Shown: piece after piece, positions 1-10,091 of the stretch
Layout of the letters: the number at the start of each line of letters is the position of its first letter
Numbering within the stretch: position 1 is the first letter of the stretch
Source: Streptomyces sp. NBRC 109706
GTDB taxonomy: Bacteria > Actinomycetota > Actinomycetes > Streptomycetales > Streptomycetaceae
DNA: 64,000 bases
Assembly: GCF_000974485.1 (NCBI RefSeq)
Contig: NZ_BBOM01000009.1
Span: forward strand, 124,001 to 188,000
Direction of reading: 5' to 3'
Program-made: the position numbers and the translations under genes
The notes under the pieces: model-generated
The model's input: the letters and a program-made list of their open reading frames with translations, nothing else
What the model was told of the DNA's origin: nothing
Databases searched by the model: none

Positions 1-3000
1 GAGGAGCTGGACGCCGACTACTGGTGGCACAACGTACGGGACACCGTCTGGTTCCAGGCGGCCGTCGACCGGCTGGTCGACGACGGATTCGAGCTCTTCC
101 TTGAGATCGGCCCGCATCCGGTGCTCGGCCACTCGATCGGCGAATGCCTGGCGCGCCGCGAGGTGCCGGGGCTCGCGCTGCCGTCCATCCGCCGGCAGGA
201 GGACGAAAGCGAACGGTTCGCCCGGAGCCTGGCCGCGCTCTTCACGCTCGGCTTCGACGTGGACTGGCACGGGCTGCAACCGGCTGGCCGCCAGGTGCCG
301 TTGCCGCGCTATCCGTGGCGGCGCGACCGCTACTGGGCCGAGCCCGAGCAGTTCGCCCGGGTGCGGCGCGGCGAGGTCGACCATCCGCTGCTCGGCCGCC
401 GACTGGCGGGCGCCGAGCCGGCCTGGGAGGTGCGTCTTGACCCGGAGTCGGCGCCCTATCTGCGGGACCACCGCATCCAGGGCAACGCGCTCTTCCCGGC
501 CGCCGGCTATCTGGAGATGGCGGCGCAGGCGGTGCGGGCGCTGAGCGGCGGCGAGGAGACCGTGCTCGCCGATGTGGAGCTGCGCAAGGCGCTGTTCCTG
601 CCGGAGGACCGGCCGCCGACCGTGCGGCTCTCGTTCGCCGCCGGATCGGCCGCGTTCGCCGTGACCACGGTCTCCGACGCCGATCCCGCGGTGCACGCGA
701 CGGGCACGGTGCGCGTCGGCCAACCCAGGCCGCTGGGCGGCCCGTTGGACGCGGACGCGGTGCGCGCGCGGGCCACCGTCCACCGCACGGGCGCGGAGTG
801 CTATGCCGCGCTGGCCGAGTGGGGCTACCACTACGGGCCGGCGTTCCAGGGCATCGAGGAGGTATGGATCGGGCCGGACGAGGCCCTGGCGCGGGTGCGG
901 CTGCCGGCCGCCGCCAGCGGTGGCGGTGGCGGCGCCGGGCACCAGATGCATCCGGTGCTGCTCGACTCCTGCTTCCAGACCCTGCTCGCGCCCACCACGC
1001 TGGAGGAACGCCGGGACGGCACCGGGGTGCGGCTGCCGCTGTCCATCGGCGAGGTGCGGCTCACCCCGGTGGACGACCGTCCGGTGTGGGTGCACGCCAC
1101 GGTCACCGAGCGGACGCCCGATCGGCTGGTGGGCGAGCTGACGATCCACGGGGACGACGGCACTCCGCTGGGCACGGTCGGCGCCTTCCGCGCCGAGGAC
1201 GTGGAACGGGCCGGTGGCACGGTCACCACCGCGACCGTCGACAGCTGGCTGTGCACCGCCGAGTGGAGTGAACTGCCCGCGCTCGCGGCGGAGTCGGGGG
1301 CGGTGCCGAGCCGGCTGCTGGTCTTCGCCGACGCGCCGGGCGGAGTCGGCGACGCGCTGGCCAAGCTGGTCGCCGAACAGGGCGGCCACTGCGAGCTGGT
1401 GCGGCCGGGAGGGGCGTACCGGCGGGATCCGATCGCCGGGGAGTCGGTGCTGGTTCCCGACTCGGCGGAGGATCTGGCGCGGCTCTTCGCCGAGACCGGC
1501 GCCGGCTTCGACGCCGTGCTGCAGCTGTGGGGCACCGCCGAATCGAGTGGGCGGCCCGCGTTCGACCGGGCCGGGCCGCTGCCGGCGGATGTCTCGGCCG
1601 GCGCCTACGGGCTGGTGCTGCTGGCCAGGCAGCTGCTGGCCGACGGTGGACGAGGCCGGCTGTATCTGGTCACCCGGGGCAGCCAGGCGGTGCTGCCCGG
1701 GGAGCGGGTGGCACCGCTCGGCGCGCGCGCCTGGGGCCTGGGCCGGGTGCTGGCGCATCAGGAACTCCCAGACTGGCGTGGCGCGTTGATCGATCTGGCC
1801 GCGCCGGCCGCGGCCGAACCCCGGGTGGAGGCCGAGGCCCTGCTCGCGGAGATCGCCGCCGTGGGCGGCGCGGAGGACGCCGAGACCGCCGAGACCGCCC
1901 AGGATGAGGTGGCGCTGCGCGGCGGGCGCCGGTTCACCTGCCGGCTGCGGCCGGCCGAAGGGCTCACCCGACCGCTGCCGCTGCGGCTGCGCGCGGACGG
2001 CTGCTATCTGGTGACGGGCGCCTTCGGCGCGCTGGGCCGGCTGCTCTGCCGGACGCTGGCGACGCGCGGGGCCCGTCGTCTGGTGCTGCTGGGCCGCACC
2101 CCGCTGCCGGCCAGGGCGCACTGGCGCGATCCGGGGCTCTCCCGGGACACCGCCGAACGGGTGCGGTTCGTGCGGGAGTTGGAGGATCTTGGCGTCCAGG
2201 TGTTGGTGGCGGCCGTGGATGTCACGGACGAGACGGCGGTGGCCGGCTGGCTGGCCGGGCACCGCGCGGAGGCGCTGCCGCCGATCCGGGGCGTCTTCCA
2301 TCTGGCGGGACAGGTGCGGGACACCCTGGTCCCCGAGATGGACCGGGCCGCGTTCGACGCGGTGCACGATCCCAAGGTGCGGGGCGCCTGGGCACTGCAC
2401 CGGCAGTTGGCGGACGAGCCGCTGGAGCACTTTGTGCTCTTCGCCTCGGTGGCGGCCTGGCTGCCGACGGCCGGGCAGACCAACTACGCGGCGGGGAACG
2501 CGTTTCTGGACGCGTTGGCGCACCACCGCAGGGCGCTGGGGCTGCCGGCGCTGAGCGTGGACTGGGGCCCCTGGGCCACCGGGATGATCGAGGAGCTGGG
2601 CCTGGTCGACCACTACCGGCACAGCCGGGGCATGTCCTCGCTGTCGCCGGAGGCCGGGATGGCGGTGCTGGAGCGGATCATCGGGCAGGACGTCGCCCAG
2701 CTGCTGGTGGCGACCGTGGTGGACTGGCCCACCTTCCTGGCCTGGTACCCGACGCCGCCGAGGCTGGTCGAGGAGCTGGCCGCGGCTGGCGCGACCCCGG
2801 GCCAGGGCGAGTCGGGGAGCTTCCTGGACGCCTTCGGCGCGGCCGACGAGGCGGAGCGCGAGCGGCTGCTGACCGAGCGGTTCACCGCAGTGGTGGGCGC
2901 GGTGCTGCGGGTGCCGGCGGACCGGTTCGATCCGGAGCTGAGCCTGCAACTGCTGGGCCTGGACTCGCTGTTGGCGATGGAGCTGCGGGCCAGGCTGGGC

Positions 3001-6000
3001 ACCGAGCTGGGCGTGGCGCTGCCGGTGGTGGCGCTGCTCGGCGGGGGCAGCGCGCGGGAGCTGATGGAGCAGCTGCGGGCGGGCCTGCTGGAACGGCTCG
3101 CCATGGACGGCGGGTCCACGTCCGCCTCGGCGGTGGAGGTCTTCACGGATGAGAGCCGCTATCCGCTGACGCAGAACCAGAAGGCGTTGTGGTTCCTCAA
3201 GCAGCTGAATCCGGAGGGCTTCGCCTACAACATCGGTGGCGCCGTGGAGGTACGGGCCGATCTCGATCCGACGCTGATGCTGGCGGCCTACCGCCGGCTG
3301 CTCGCCCGACACCCGGCGCTGCGCGCCAACTTCGCGCTGCGGGACGGCGTTCCCGAGGCCCGGATCTCGCCCGAGGTGCGGGAGGACAGCGCGATCTTCG
3401 ACGTCGCCGGGCAGCCGTGGGAGGCGGTCTACCAGCTGATCATCCGCGAGTACCGCCGGCCCTACGATCTGGAACGGGACCCGCTGGTGCGGCTGCGGCT
3501 GCTGCGGCTGGCCGACGACCGGTGGATCATCACCAAGGCGGTGCACCATATCGTCTCGGACGCGATCTCGACGTTTGTCTTCATCGAGGAGCTGCTGGCG
3601 GTCTATGAGGACCTGCGGCAGGGCGGCGCGGGCGAGCTGCCGCCGCTGACCACCCGCTATCTGGACTTCCTCAACTGGCAGAACGCGTTTCTCGCCGGCC
3701 CCGAGGCGGAGCGGATGTTCACCTACTGGCGGGAGCGGCTGCCGGCCGAGACCCCGGTGCTCGAACTGCCCACGGACCGGCCGCGTCCGCCGGTGCAGAC
3801 ACACAACGGCGCCTCGGAGTTCTTCACGCTGGACGAGGAGCTGAGCGCCCGCACCCACGCGCTGGCGAACGAGCACAACACCACTGTCTTCATGGTGCTG
3901 TTGGCCGCCTACTACCTGCTGCTGCACCGCTACTCGGGACAGGAGCGGATCGTGGTGGGCAGCCCGGTGACGGGCCGCACCGAGGAGGAGTTCGCCTCGG
4001 TCTACGGCTACTTCGTCAACCCGCTGCCGCTGACCGCCGATCTGTCGGGGCAGCCGACGGTCGCCGAACTGCTGACGCAGGTCAGGGAGACGGTGCTGGG
4101 TGGGCTCGACCACCAGGAGTACCCGTTCACCCTGCTGGTGGAGCGGCTGGGCCTGCGCCATGACCCGAGCCGGTCGGCGGTCTTCCAGGCGATGTTCATC
4201 CTGCTGCACCACAAGGTGGCGACCGAGAAGTACGGCTACCGCCTGGAGTACATCGAACTCCCCGAGGAGGAGGGCCAGTTCGACCTGACGCTGTCCGCCT
4301 ACGAGGAGGCGGCGGACGGCCGGTTCCACTGTGTGCTCAAGTACAACTCGGATCTGTTCCTGCCGGAGACGGTGCGCCGGATGGCGGACCACTACACCCA
4401 GCTCCTCGACGGGCTGACCCGGGCGGCCGGTTCGGCGTCCACGGCCGGGCTGCCGATGCTGGGGGCGGCCGAACGGCGACGGGTGCTCGACGAGTTCAGC
4501 GGCGTCGCGCGGCCGGTTGAGTGCGCGGAGCCGGTGCACCGGCTCTTCGAACGGGCGGTGGCCCAGGGGCCCGACCGCATCGCGGTGGTGGCGCCGGCCG
4601 AGTCGGGTGAGGCGGTCCGGCTGACCTACCGGGAGTTGGAGGTCAGGGCGAACGTGGTGGCGCACCGGCTGCGGGAGCTGGGGGTGGTGCGTGGCTCGGT
4701 GGTCGCGCTCTGCCTGCCGAAGTCGCCCGAGCTGCTGGTGGCGCTGCTGGCGGTGCTCAAGGCGGGCGGCGCCTATCTGCCGCTCGACCCGGAGTACCCG
4801 GCGGAGCGGCTGGCCTACATGGCCGAGGCGGCCGGCGCCACCCGGACCCTGGTCGGCGACGGCACGCCCCCCGAACTCCCGGGCTCCGTCGTGCCGTTGA
4901 GCGCGCTGGACCAGCCGGTGGCGCACGATCCGGGACCGCCGGTCGGCGAGGGCGACGCGCCGGACTCCCCCGCCTATGTGATCTACACCTCGGGCTCCAC
5001 CGGGCGGCCCAAGGCCGTCGCGGTCAGCCACCGCAACCTGGCCTCGGCCTACGCGGGGTGGCGCACGGAGTACCGGCTGGAGAGTGAGGTTTCGGTCCAT
5101 CTCCAGATGGCGTCGCCCTCGTTCGACGTGTTCACCGGGGACACCGTGCGGGCGCTCTGCTCCGGCGGCCGGCTGGTGCTGGTGGGCCGCGAGCTGCTCT
5201 TCAACACCGCCTCGCTCTACCGGACGATGCGTCAGGAGCGCGTTGATTGCGCCGAGTTCGTGCCCGCCGTCGCGCGCGCCCTGCTGGCGCACTGCGAGTC
5301 CACGGGTGAACGACTGGACTTCCTACGGCTGTTGGTGGTGGGCTCCGACTCCTGGAAGGTCGCCGAGTACCAGCGGCTGACGGCGCTGGCCGGGCGCGAC
5401 ACCCGGGTGGTCAACTCCTACGGGGTGACCGAGGCCACCGTGGACAGCAGTTGGTTCGAGGGGCCGGCCGACGATCTCGATCCGCACCGGATGGTGCCGA
5501 TCGGCCGACCGTTCCCCGGCAGCGCGCTCTATGTGCTGGACGGACGCGGCGAGCCCGTACCACCGGGTGTCACCGGCGAGTTGTGGATCGGCGGCACCGG
5601 CGTCGCCCTCGGCTATGTGGGCGATCCCGAGCTGACCGCCGAGCGGTTCGTCACCGGCGTGCTGGGCGGCGACGAACGCCTCTACCGCACCGGGGACCTG
5701 GCGTCCTTCGACGCCGAGGGCCGGGTGTGGCTGGTGGGCCGCGCCGACTCCCAGGTGAAGGTGCGCGGACACCGGATCGAGCCGGGCGAGGTCGAGGCCC
5801 GGCTGCTGGCCGGCCCGGGCGTGGCGCAGGCCGTGGTGGCGGTGCGCCCCGACGCGGCCGGCGAACCGACACTCTGCGGCTACTGGGTGCCCACCCCCGA
5901 AGCCCGGGGCGACGCCGAGCCGGACGCCGCCGAACTGCGGCGCTGGCTGGCCAGCGCGCTGCCCACCTTTATGATCCCCACCCATCTGGTGGCCCTGGAG

Positions 6001-7014
6001 CGGCTGCCGCTCACCCCCAACGGAAAGGTCGACACGGCCGCCCTGCCGGCGCCGCTGACCACCGGCGAGGAGGTCGAGTACGAGGAGCCGGTGACCCTCT
6101 ACGAGGAGCGGATGGCCGCGCACTGGCGGCAGTTGCTCGGCGTGGAACGGGTCGGGCTGCGGCACGACTTCTTCGCGGTCGGCGGCAGTTCGGTGCGGCT
6201 GATCGAGCTGATCCACCTGCTGCAGGGCGAGTTCCAGGTGTCCATCCCGGTCAGCCAGCTGTTCAAGGTGACCACGCTGCACGGCATGGCGGGCACGCTG
6301 GAGTCCATCGTCACCGGCCGGATCGGCGGGGCCAAGCCCTACCTCCGGTTCAACACCGAACGCGAGCCGACGGTGTTCTGCTTCCCACCGGCCGGCGGCC
6401 ATGGACTGGTGTACCGGCGGCTCGCCGGCGCGCTGCCCGAATGGCAGCTGGTCGGCTTCAACTACCTGTCCGGCGACGACAAGGTCGCCCGCTACGCCGA
6501 TCTGGTGGCCGAACTCCGCCCGGAGGGGCCGCTCGACCTGCTGGGCTACTCGCTGGGCGGGAACCTCGCCTTCGAGGTGGCCAAGGAGCTGCAGGCCAGG
6601 GGACGTCGGGTGCGGCGCGTGGTGCTGGTGGACGCGCCCCGGGTGGCGGCCGCCTACCCGCTGAGCGAGGAGGCGGTGGCCGCCTTCGACGAGGAGCTGC
6701 ACGACCATCTGCGGCGCCATACGGGATCCCGGGGCGTCGCCGACGAGACCCGCCAACAGGCCCGCGACTACATGGAGTTCGCCAGCCGCACGGCCAACGT
6801 GGGCACGGTGGAGGCGGTGCTCGGGGTGATCAGCGAGCAGAGCAACGCCGCGCTCTACGCGGTCGACGGGTCCGGCAGCTGGCACGGGTCCTCCACCGCG
6901 CGGACCGTCGTGCTGCCCGGCTTCGGCAGCCATGCCGAGCTGCTGGACGCCGAACACGTCGGCCAGAACGCGGAGTTGGTCAGAGGGCTGCTCAACGGCG
7001 AGGCACCCGCCTGA
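1..7014 (+). CDS. ikaA: Hybrid PKS-NRPS of a polycyclic tetramate macrolactam pathway, 5' end missing
   Basis: The frame is open from base 1, so the KS and most of the AT lie outside the window. Visible order, in codons from base 1: AT C-terminus (YWWHNVR, GPHPVL, then LPRYPW), DH (about 127-400, DHRIQGNALFP and later HPVLLDSC), KR (about 664-860, GAFGALGR and NYAAGNAF), ACP (GLDSLL, about 985), condensation domain (HHIVSDA at base 3544), adenylation domain (YTSGSTGRPK, base 4984), PCP (FAVGGSS, base 6172) and thioesterase (GYSLGG, base 6544). Reading the A pocket against GrsA gives D-V-G-E-L-V-S-V-D-K, close to published ornithine codes. An iterative module of this order ending in Orn activation and TE is characteristic of PTM synthases (IkaA, FtdB, HSAF), which join two polyenes to the two amines of ornithine. 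The next two genes fit. The family is firm; the exact product is inferred. Confidence 0.92.
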   Translation, partial: EELDADYWWHNVRDTVWFQAAVDRLVDDGFELFLEIGPHPVLGHSIGECLARREVPGLALPSIRRQEDESERFARSLAALFTLGFDVDWHGLQPAGRQVPLPRYPWRRDRYWAEPEQFARVRRGEVDHPLLGRRLAGAEPAWEVRLDPESAPYLRDHRIQGNALFPAAGYLEMAAQAVRALSGGEETVLADVELRKALFLPEDRPPTVRLSFAAGSAAFAVTTVSDADPAVHATGTVRVGQPRPLGGPLDADAVRARATVHRTGAECYAALAEWGYHYGPAFQGIEEVWIGPDEALARVRLPAAASGGGGGAGHQMHPVLLDSCFQTLLAPTTLEERRDGTGVRLPLSIGEVRLTPVDDRPVWVHATVTERTPDRLVGELTIHGDDGTPLGTVGAFRAEDVERAGGTVTTATVDSWLCTAEWSELPALAAESGAVPSRLLVFADAPGGVGDALAKLVAEQGGHCELVRPGGAYRRDPIAGESVLVPDSAEDLARLFAETGAGFDAVLQLWGTAESSGRPAFDRAGPLPADVSAGAYGLVLLARQLLADGGRGRLYLVTRGSQAVLPGERVAPLGARAWGLGRVLAHQELPDWRGALIDLAAPAAAEPRVEAEALLAEIAAVGGAEDAETAETAQDEVALRGGRRFTCRLRPAEGLTRPLPLRLRADGCYLVTGAFGALGRLLCRTLATRGARRLVLLGRTPLPARAHWRDPGLSRDTAERVRFVRELEDLGVQVLVAAVDVTDETAVAGWLAGHRAEALPPIRGVFHLAGQVRDTLVPEMDRAAFDAVHDPKVRGAWALHRQLADEPLEHFVLFASVAAWLPTAGQTNYAAGNAFLDALAHHRRALGLPALSVDWGPWATGMIEELGLVDHYRHSRGMSSLSPEAGMAVLERIIGQDVAQLLVATVVDWPTFLAWYPTPPRLVEELAAAGATPGQGESGSFLDAFGAADEAERERLLTERFTAVVGAVLRVPADRFDPELSLQLLGLDSLLAMELRARLGTELGVALPVVALLGGGSARELMEQLRAGLLERLAMDGGSTSASAVEVFTDESRYPLTQNQKALWFLKQLNPEGFAYNIGGAVEVRADLDPTLMLAAYRRLLARHPALRANFALRDGVPEARISPEVREDSAIFDVAGQPWEAVYQLIIREYRRPYDLERDPLVRLRLLRLADDRWIITKAVHHIVSDAISTFVFIEELLAVYEDLRQGGAGELPPLTTRYLDFLNWQNAFLAGPEAERMFTYWRERLPAETPVLELPTDRPRPPVQTHNGASEFFTLDEELSARTHALANEHNTTVFMVLLAAYYLLLHRYSGQERIVVGSPVTGRTEEEFASVYGYFVNPLPLTADLSGQPTVAELLTQVRETVLGGLDHQEYPFTLLVERLGLRHDPSRSAVFQAMFILLHHKVATEKYGYRLEYIELPEEEGQFDLTLSAYEEAADGRFHCVLKYNSDLFLPETVRRMADHYTQLLDGLTRAAGSASTAGLPMLGAAERRRVLDEFSGVARPVECAEPVHRLFERAVAQGPDRIAVVAPAESGEAVRLTYRELEVRANVVAHRLRELGVVRGSVVALCLPKSPELLVALLAVLKAGGAYLPLDPEYPAERLAYMAEAAGATRTLVGDGTPPELPGSVVPLSALDQPVAHDPGPPVGEGDAPDSPAYVIYTSGSTGRPKAVAVSHRNLASAYAGWRTEYRLESEVSVHLQMASPSFDVFTGDTVRALCSGGRLVLVGRELLFNTASLYRTMRQERVDCAEFVPAVARALLAHCESTGERLDFLRLLVVGSDSWKVAEYQRLTALAGRDTRVVNSYGVTEATVDSSWFEGPADDLDPHRMVPIGRPFPGSALYVLDGRGEPVPPGVTGELWIGGTGVALGYVGDPELTAERFVTGVLGGDERLYRTGDLASFDAEGRVWLVGRADSQVKVRGHRIEPGEVEARLLAGPGVAQAVVAVRPDAAGEPTLCGYWVPTPEARGDAEPDAAELRRWLASALPTFMIPTHLVALERLPLTPNGKVDTAALPAPLTTGEEVEYEEPVTLYEERMAAHWRQLLGVERVGLRHDFFAVGGSSVRLIELIHLLQGEFQVSIPVSQLFKVTTLHGMAGTLESIVTGRIGGAKPYLRFNTEREPTVFCFPPAGGHGLVYRRLAGALPEWQLVGFNYLSGDDKVARYADLVAELRPEGPLDLLGYSLGGNLAFEVAKELQARGRRVRRVVLVDAPRVAAAYPLSEEAVAAFDEELHDHLRRHTGSRGVADETRQQARDYMEFASRTANVGTVEAVLGVISEQSNAALYAVDGSGSWHGSSTARTVVLPGFGSHAELLDAEHVGQNAELVRGLLNGEAPA

Positions 7015-7059
7015 GTTCGGTGCGTAGGGGGATGCGAGAAGGAGGAGCGTGACCGACGC

Positions 7060-8820
7060 ATGAAACCGCGGACGCGGAACACCCGAGAGACCATGATCAT
7101 CATCGGCGGCGGCCTCGGTGGCCTCGCCACCGGCGCCTATGCCCGGATGAGCGGATACCGCACCCACATCCTGGAGATGCACGAGATCCCCGGTGGCTCG
7201 TGCACCTCCTGGGACCGCGGCGACTTCACGTTCGACTGGTGTGTCTCCTGGCTGCTGGGCAGCGGTCCCGGCAACGAGATGCACCAGATCTGGCTGGAGT
7301 TGGGCGCCATCCAGGGCAAGGAGATGCGGCAGTTCGACGTCTTCAACATCGTCCGTGGCCGGGACGGTCAGGCCGTCTACTTCTATTCGGACCCGGACCG
7401 GCTGCAGCGGCATCTGACGGAGATCTCCCCGGCGGACGCCCGGCAGATCCGGCACTTCTGCCAGAACCTGCGCACCTTCCGCAAGGCGCTGGCCGTCTAC
7501 CCGTTCCTCAAACCGGTCGGCATGATGGGCCGCGCGGAACGCTGGCGGATGATGCTCTCGTTCCTCCCCTACTTCAACGCCATCCGCAAGTCGATCACCG
7601 AGCTGATGACCGACTACTCCCGGCGGTTCCAACACCCGCTGCTGCGCGAGGCGTTCAACTTCATCCTCTATGAGAAGCACCCCGACTTCCCGGTGCTGCC
7701 GTTCTACTTCCAGCTCGCCTCGCACGCCAACCACACCGCCGGCGTGCCCGAGGGCGGCTCGCTCGGTCTGGCCCGGTCCATCGAGGACCGCTACCGGCGG
7801 CTCGGCGGTGAGATCACCTACAACGCGCTGGTCGAGGAGATCCTGGTGGAGGACGACCGGGCCGTCGGGGTGCGGTTGACCGACGGGCGGGAGTTCCGCG
7901 CGGACATCGTCGTCTCCGCCTGCGACGCGCGCAGCACCCTGCTGGGCATGCTCGGCGGGCGCTACCTCAACGACACCTACCGGCGGTTGTACTCGGAGAC
8001 CATCGACCAGCCGGGCATGCTCTCCCCCGGCTATGTGAGCGTCTTCCTCGGACTGCGCCGCCCGTTCCCCGAGGCCGACCCGTGCACCACCTACCTGCTG
8101 GACGAGGACCGGGCCGAAAAGCTGCTCGGGCTACGCCACCCCAGCATCAACGTCCAGTTCCGCAACAACCACTATCCCGAACTGTCCCCCGACGAGACCA
8201 GCGTGGTGTACGCCACCTACTTCTCCGAGGCCGCCCCCTGGCGCGCGCTGCGGGAAGGCCCCGAACAGTCCAGCCGGCCGCGCAGGGGGCAGCTGCTGCA
8301 CACCCTGCCGGTGCGGCACGGCAAGGCGTATGTGGCGGCCAAACGGCGCGCCCGGATCGCCGTGGAGACGTTCCTGGAGGAGCGCTTCCCCGGGCTGCGC
8401 GAGTCCGTCGCCGTCCGGGACGTGTCCACCCCGCTGACCCAGGTGCGCTACACCGCCTCCTACAACGGGGCCTTCCCCGGCTGGCAGCCGTTCATGGACG
8501 GCGGCGAGACGCTGGAGAAGGAGATCAACCGCAACGGCCCCGTGCTGCCGGGGCTGGCCAACTTCTATATGTCGGGCGTCTGGGTGACGGTCGGCGGGCT
8601 GATCCGCGCGGTGGCGGCGGGCCGGCAGGTCGTCCAGTTCATCTGCCGGGACGACGGGCGGGAGTTCACCGCCGAGATCGACGATCAGCTGCCGCCGCCG
8701 CGTCAACGTGTGGTGCCGGTCGGCCCCCGCGTCACGGCCGACGGCCCGAACGACACGGCCGCCCCCGCCGTCCCGTCCCCCGTAGCCGCTGTCAACTCCG
8801 CACCGAGGAGCGCCTGTTGA
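7060..8820 (+). CDS. ikaB: Phytoene-desaturase-like FAD oxidoreductase, PTM ring-forming enzyme
   Basis: 586 aa. The N-terminus carries the FAD dinucleotide motif (IIIGGGLGGLATG, residues about 13-25) of the phytoene desaturase/carotene isomerase family. A family-typical C-terminal segment (NFYMSGVWVTVGGLIRAV) completes the flavin site. In PTM pathways enzymes of this family close the outer carbocycles of the polyene tetramate. It lies 45 bp after the PKS-NRPS. A strong AAGGAGGAG sits about 12 bp before ATG 7060; ATG 7093, just before the FAD motif, is an alternative start. The last 50 or so residues are a Pro/Ala-rich tail unlikely to be catalytic. Only one such gene is present between synthase and reductase, where 5-5-6 type clusters usually have two. 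That points to an ikarugamycin-like (5-6-5) system. Confidence 0.85.
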   Translation: MKPRTRNTRETMIIIGGGLGGLATGAYARMSGYRTHILEMHEIPGGSCTSWDRGDFTFDWCVSWLLGSGPGNEMHQIWLELGAIQGKEMRQFDVFNIVRGRDGQAVYFYSDPDRLQRHLTEISPADARQIRHFCQNLRTFRKALAVYPFLKPVGMMGRAERWRMMLSFLPYFNAIRKSITELMTDYSRRFQHPLLREAFNFILYEKHPDFPVLPFYFQLASHANHTAGVPEGGSLGLARSIEDRYRRLGGEITYNALVEEILVEDDRAVGVRLTDGREFRADIVVSACDARSTLLGMLGGRYLNDTYRRLYSETIDQPGMLSPGYVSVFLGLRRPFPEADPCTTYLLDEDRAEKLLGLRHPSINVQFRNNHYPELSPDETSVVYATYFSEAAPWRALREGPEQSSRPRRGQLLHTLPVRHGKAYVAAKRRARIAVETFLEERFPGLRESVAVRDVSTPLTQVRYTASYNGAFPGWQPFMDGGETLEKEINRNGPVLPGLANFYMSGVWVTVGGLIRAVAAGRQVVQFICRDDGREFTAEIDDQLPPPRQRVVPVGPRVTADGPNDTAAPAVPSPVAAVNSAPRSAC

Positions 8821-9878
8821 AGATCGAGAAATGGGTCGTCCGCGAACATGTGGCCGGCATCCCCGAGGCCGAGCGGATCTACGAGAAGGTCAGCGAGGAG
8901 CTGGACGTCACCCTGCGGGACGACGAGATGCTGCTCCGCACCCGCTATGTCTCCGTCGACCCCTATCTGGTGGGCCTCTCCCAGGAGACGCCGCTGGGCC
9001 AACACGTCGGCGGTGACTCCATCATGGAGGTCGTCAAAGCCGGTCCGCGTGCCGACTTCGCCGCCGGCGACCTGGTGCAGGGCTTCGGCGGCTGGCGCAC
9101 CCATCTGGTGAGCGACGGCCGGGCCTGGGTCTGGAAGAACGGCGGCTTCCCGCTGCGGCTGCCCCCGTTCCGCCGTCTGGACCCGGCCGACTACGACGAC
9201 CAACGACTTCCGGTCACCACGGCGTTGGGCATCATGGGCACCCCCGGCATCACCGCCTGGGGCACCATGACCAAGTTCCTCGACGTCACCCCGGGCGACA
9301 CCGTGCTGATCAGCGGCGCCAGCGGGGCGATCGGCACGCTGGCCGCGCAGCTGGCCAAACGCGCCGGCGCCGGCCGGGTGATCGGCACCACCTCGTCCGA
9401 CGACAAGGTCGACTACCTGGCGCGCTTCGGCTTCGACCAGGTGGTGCGCTACCGCCAGGGCGACGATGTGGACGACACCCACAAGGCGCTGCTCGCCGCG
9501 ACCGACGGCATCGACCGCTACTTCGACAACCTCGGCGGCAGCGTCACCGACGCGGCGTTCCGCATGCTGCGCCCGCACAGCCGGGTCGCCGTCTGCTGGC
9601 AGTGGTCCACCACGGTCAACGGCGACTGGGTCGGGCCCCGGCTGCTGCCGTACATCATGTTCCCGCGCACCACGATCCGCGGCATCTTCGCCGAGGAGTG
9701 GTTCACCGACGAGAACCTGGCCACCCTGCTGCGCGATGTCGGCGGCCCGGTGCGACGCGGCGAGATCGTCTTCGACCAGACCGTCCACCAGGGCTTCGAC
9801 GCCTTTCCCGTCGCGTACCAGAACCTCTACACCAACCGAGCGGCCAACCGGGGCAAACTCCTCGTGGCAGTGGCCTGA
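8817..9878 (+). CDS. ikaC: Zinc-independent MDR-family NADPH reductase, last ring closure of the PTM
   Basis: 353 aa. TTG 8817 is chosen because GAGGAG lies 6 bp upstream and the TTG overlaps the previous stop (TTGA), implying translational coupling. Family features are the LLRTRYVSVDPYL segment, a cofactor loop GASGAIGTLAAQLAK and a FDNLGGS segment, as in the 2-alkenal/prostaglandin reductase branch of the medium-chain dehydrogenases. No zinc-ligand cluster is visible. In ikarugamycin biosynthesis the homologue IkaC reductively closes the inner five-membered ring using NADPH. Gene order synthase, FAD enzyme, reductase matches ikaABC. A perfect stem-loop follows 6 bp after the stop, so this is probably the last gene of the transcript. 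Confidence 0.86.
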   Translation: MKIEKWVVREHVAGIPEAERIYEKVSEELDVTLRDDEMLLRTRYVSVDPYLVGLSQETPLGQHVGGDSIMEVVKAGPRADFAAGDLVQGFGGWRTHLVSDGRAWVWKNGGFPLRLPPFRRLDPADYDDQRLPVTTALGIMGTPGITAWGTMTKFLDVTPGDTVLISGASGAIGTLAAQLAKRAGAGRVIGTTSSDDKVDYLARFGFDQVVRYRQGDDVDDTHKALLAATDGIDRYFDNLGGSVTDAAFRMLRPHSRVAVCWQWSTTVNGDWVGPRLLPYIMFPRTTIRGIFAEEWFTDENLATLLRDVGGPVRRGEIVFDQTVHQGFDAFPVAYQNLYTNRAANRGKLLVAVA

Positions 9879-9884
9879 GGCCGC

Positions 9885-9916
9885 GCCCGCCCACCCCTCT
9901 TCCGGGGTGGGCGGGC
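9885..9916 (+). terminator. Hairpin terminator closing the PTM operon
   Basis: A perfect 13-bp inverted repeat (GCCCGCCCACCCC at 9885-9897 and its complement at 9904-9916) with a 6-nt loop TCTTCC, starting 6 bp after the ikaC-like stop codon. There is no U-tract, which is common for strong GC-rich actinomycete terminators. Confidence 0.75.
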
Positions 9917-10091
9917 GTCAACGGCCCCCGGGTCGCGTCTCTCCTCGTGGGAGGGTTCACCATGGTGGCGTGCACGACGGACCGTGCCGCCCGCACGCCC
10001 CCGTACGGGACGGCCGTCCCGTCGGCACGGCGGAGGCACCGCCGCAAGAGCTGACGACCCGGCCGGTCGTATCCGTCGAGGAGGGCCCGAC

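Noticed and set aside
5323..7734. 803-codon open frame on the minus strand across the PKS-NRPS end
   Set aside because: It is the mirror of GC-rich codon structure in the synthase and FAD enzyme genes. It shows no protein motif and has shadow-like His/Gln/Gly/Arg-rich composition.
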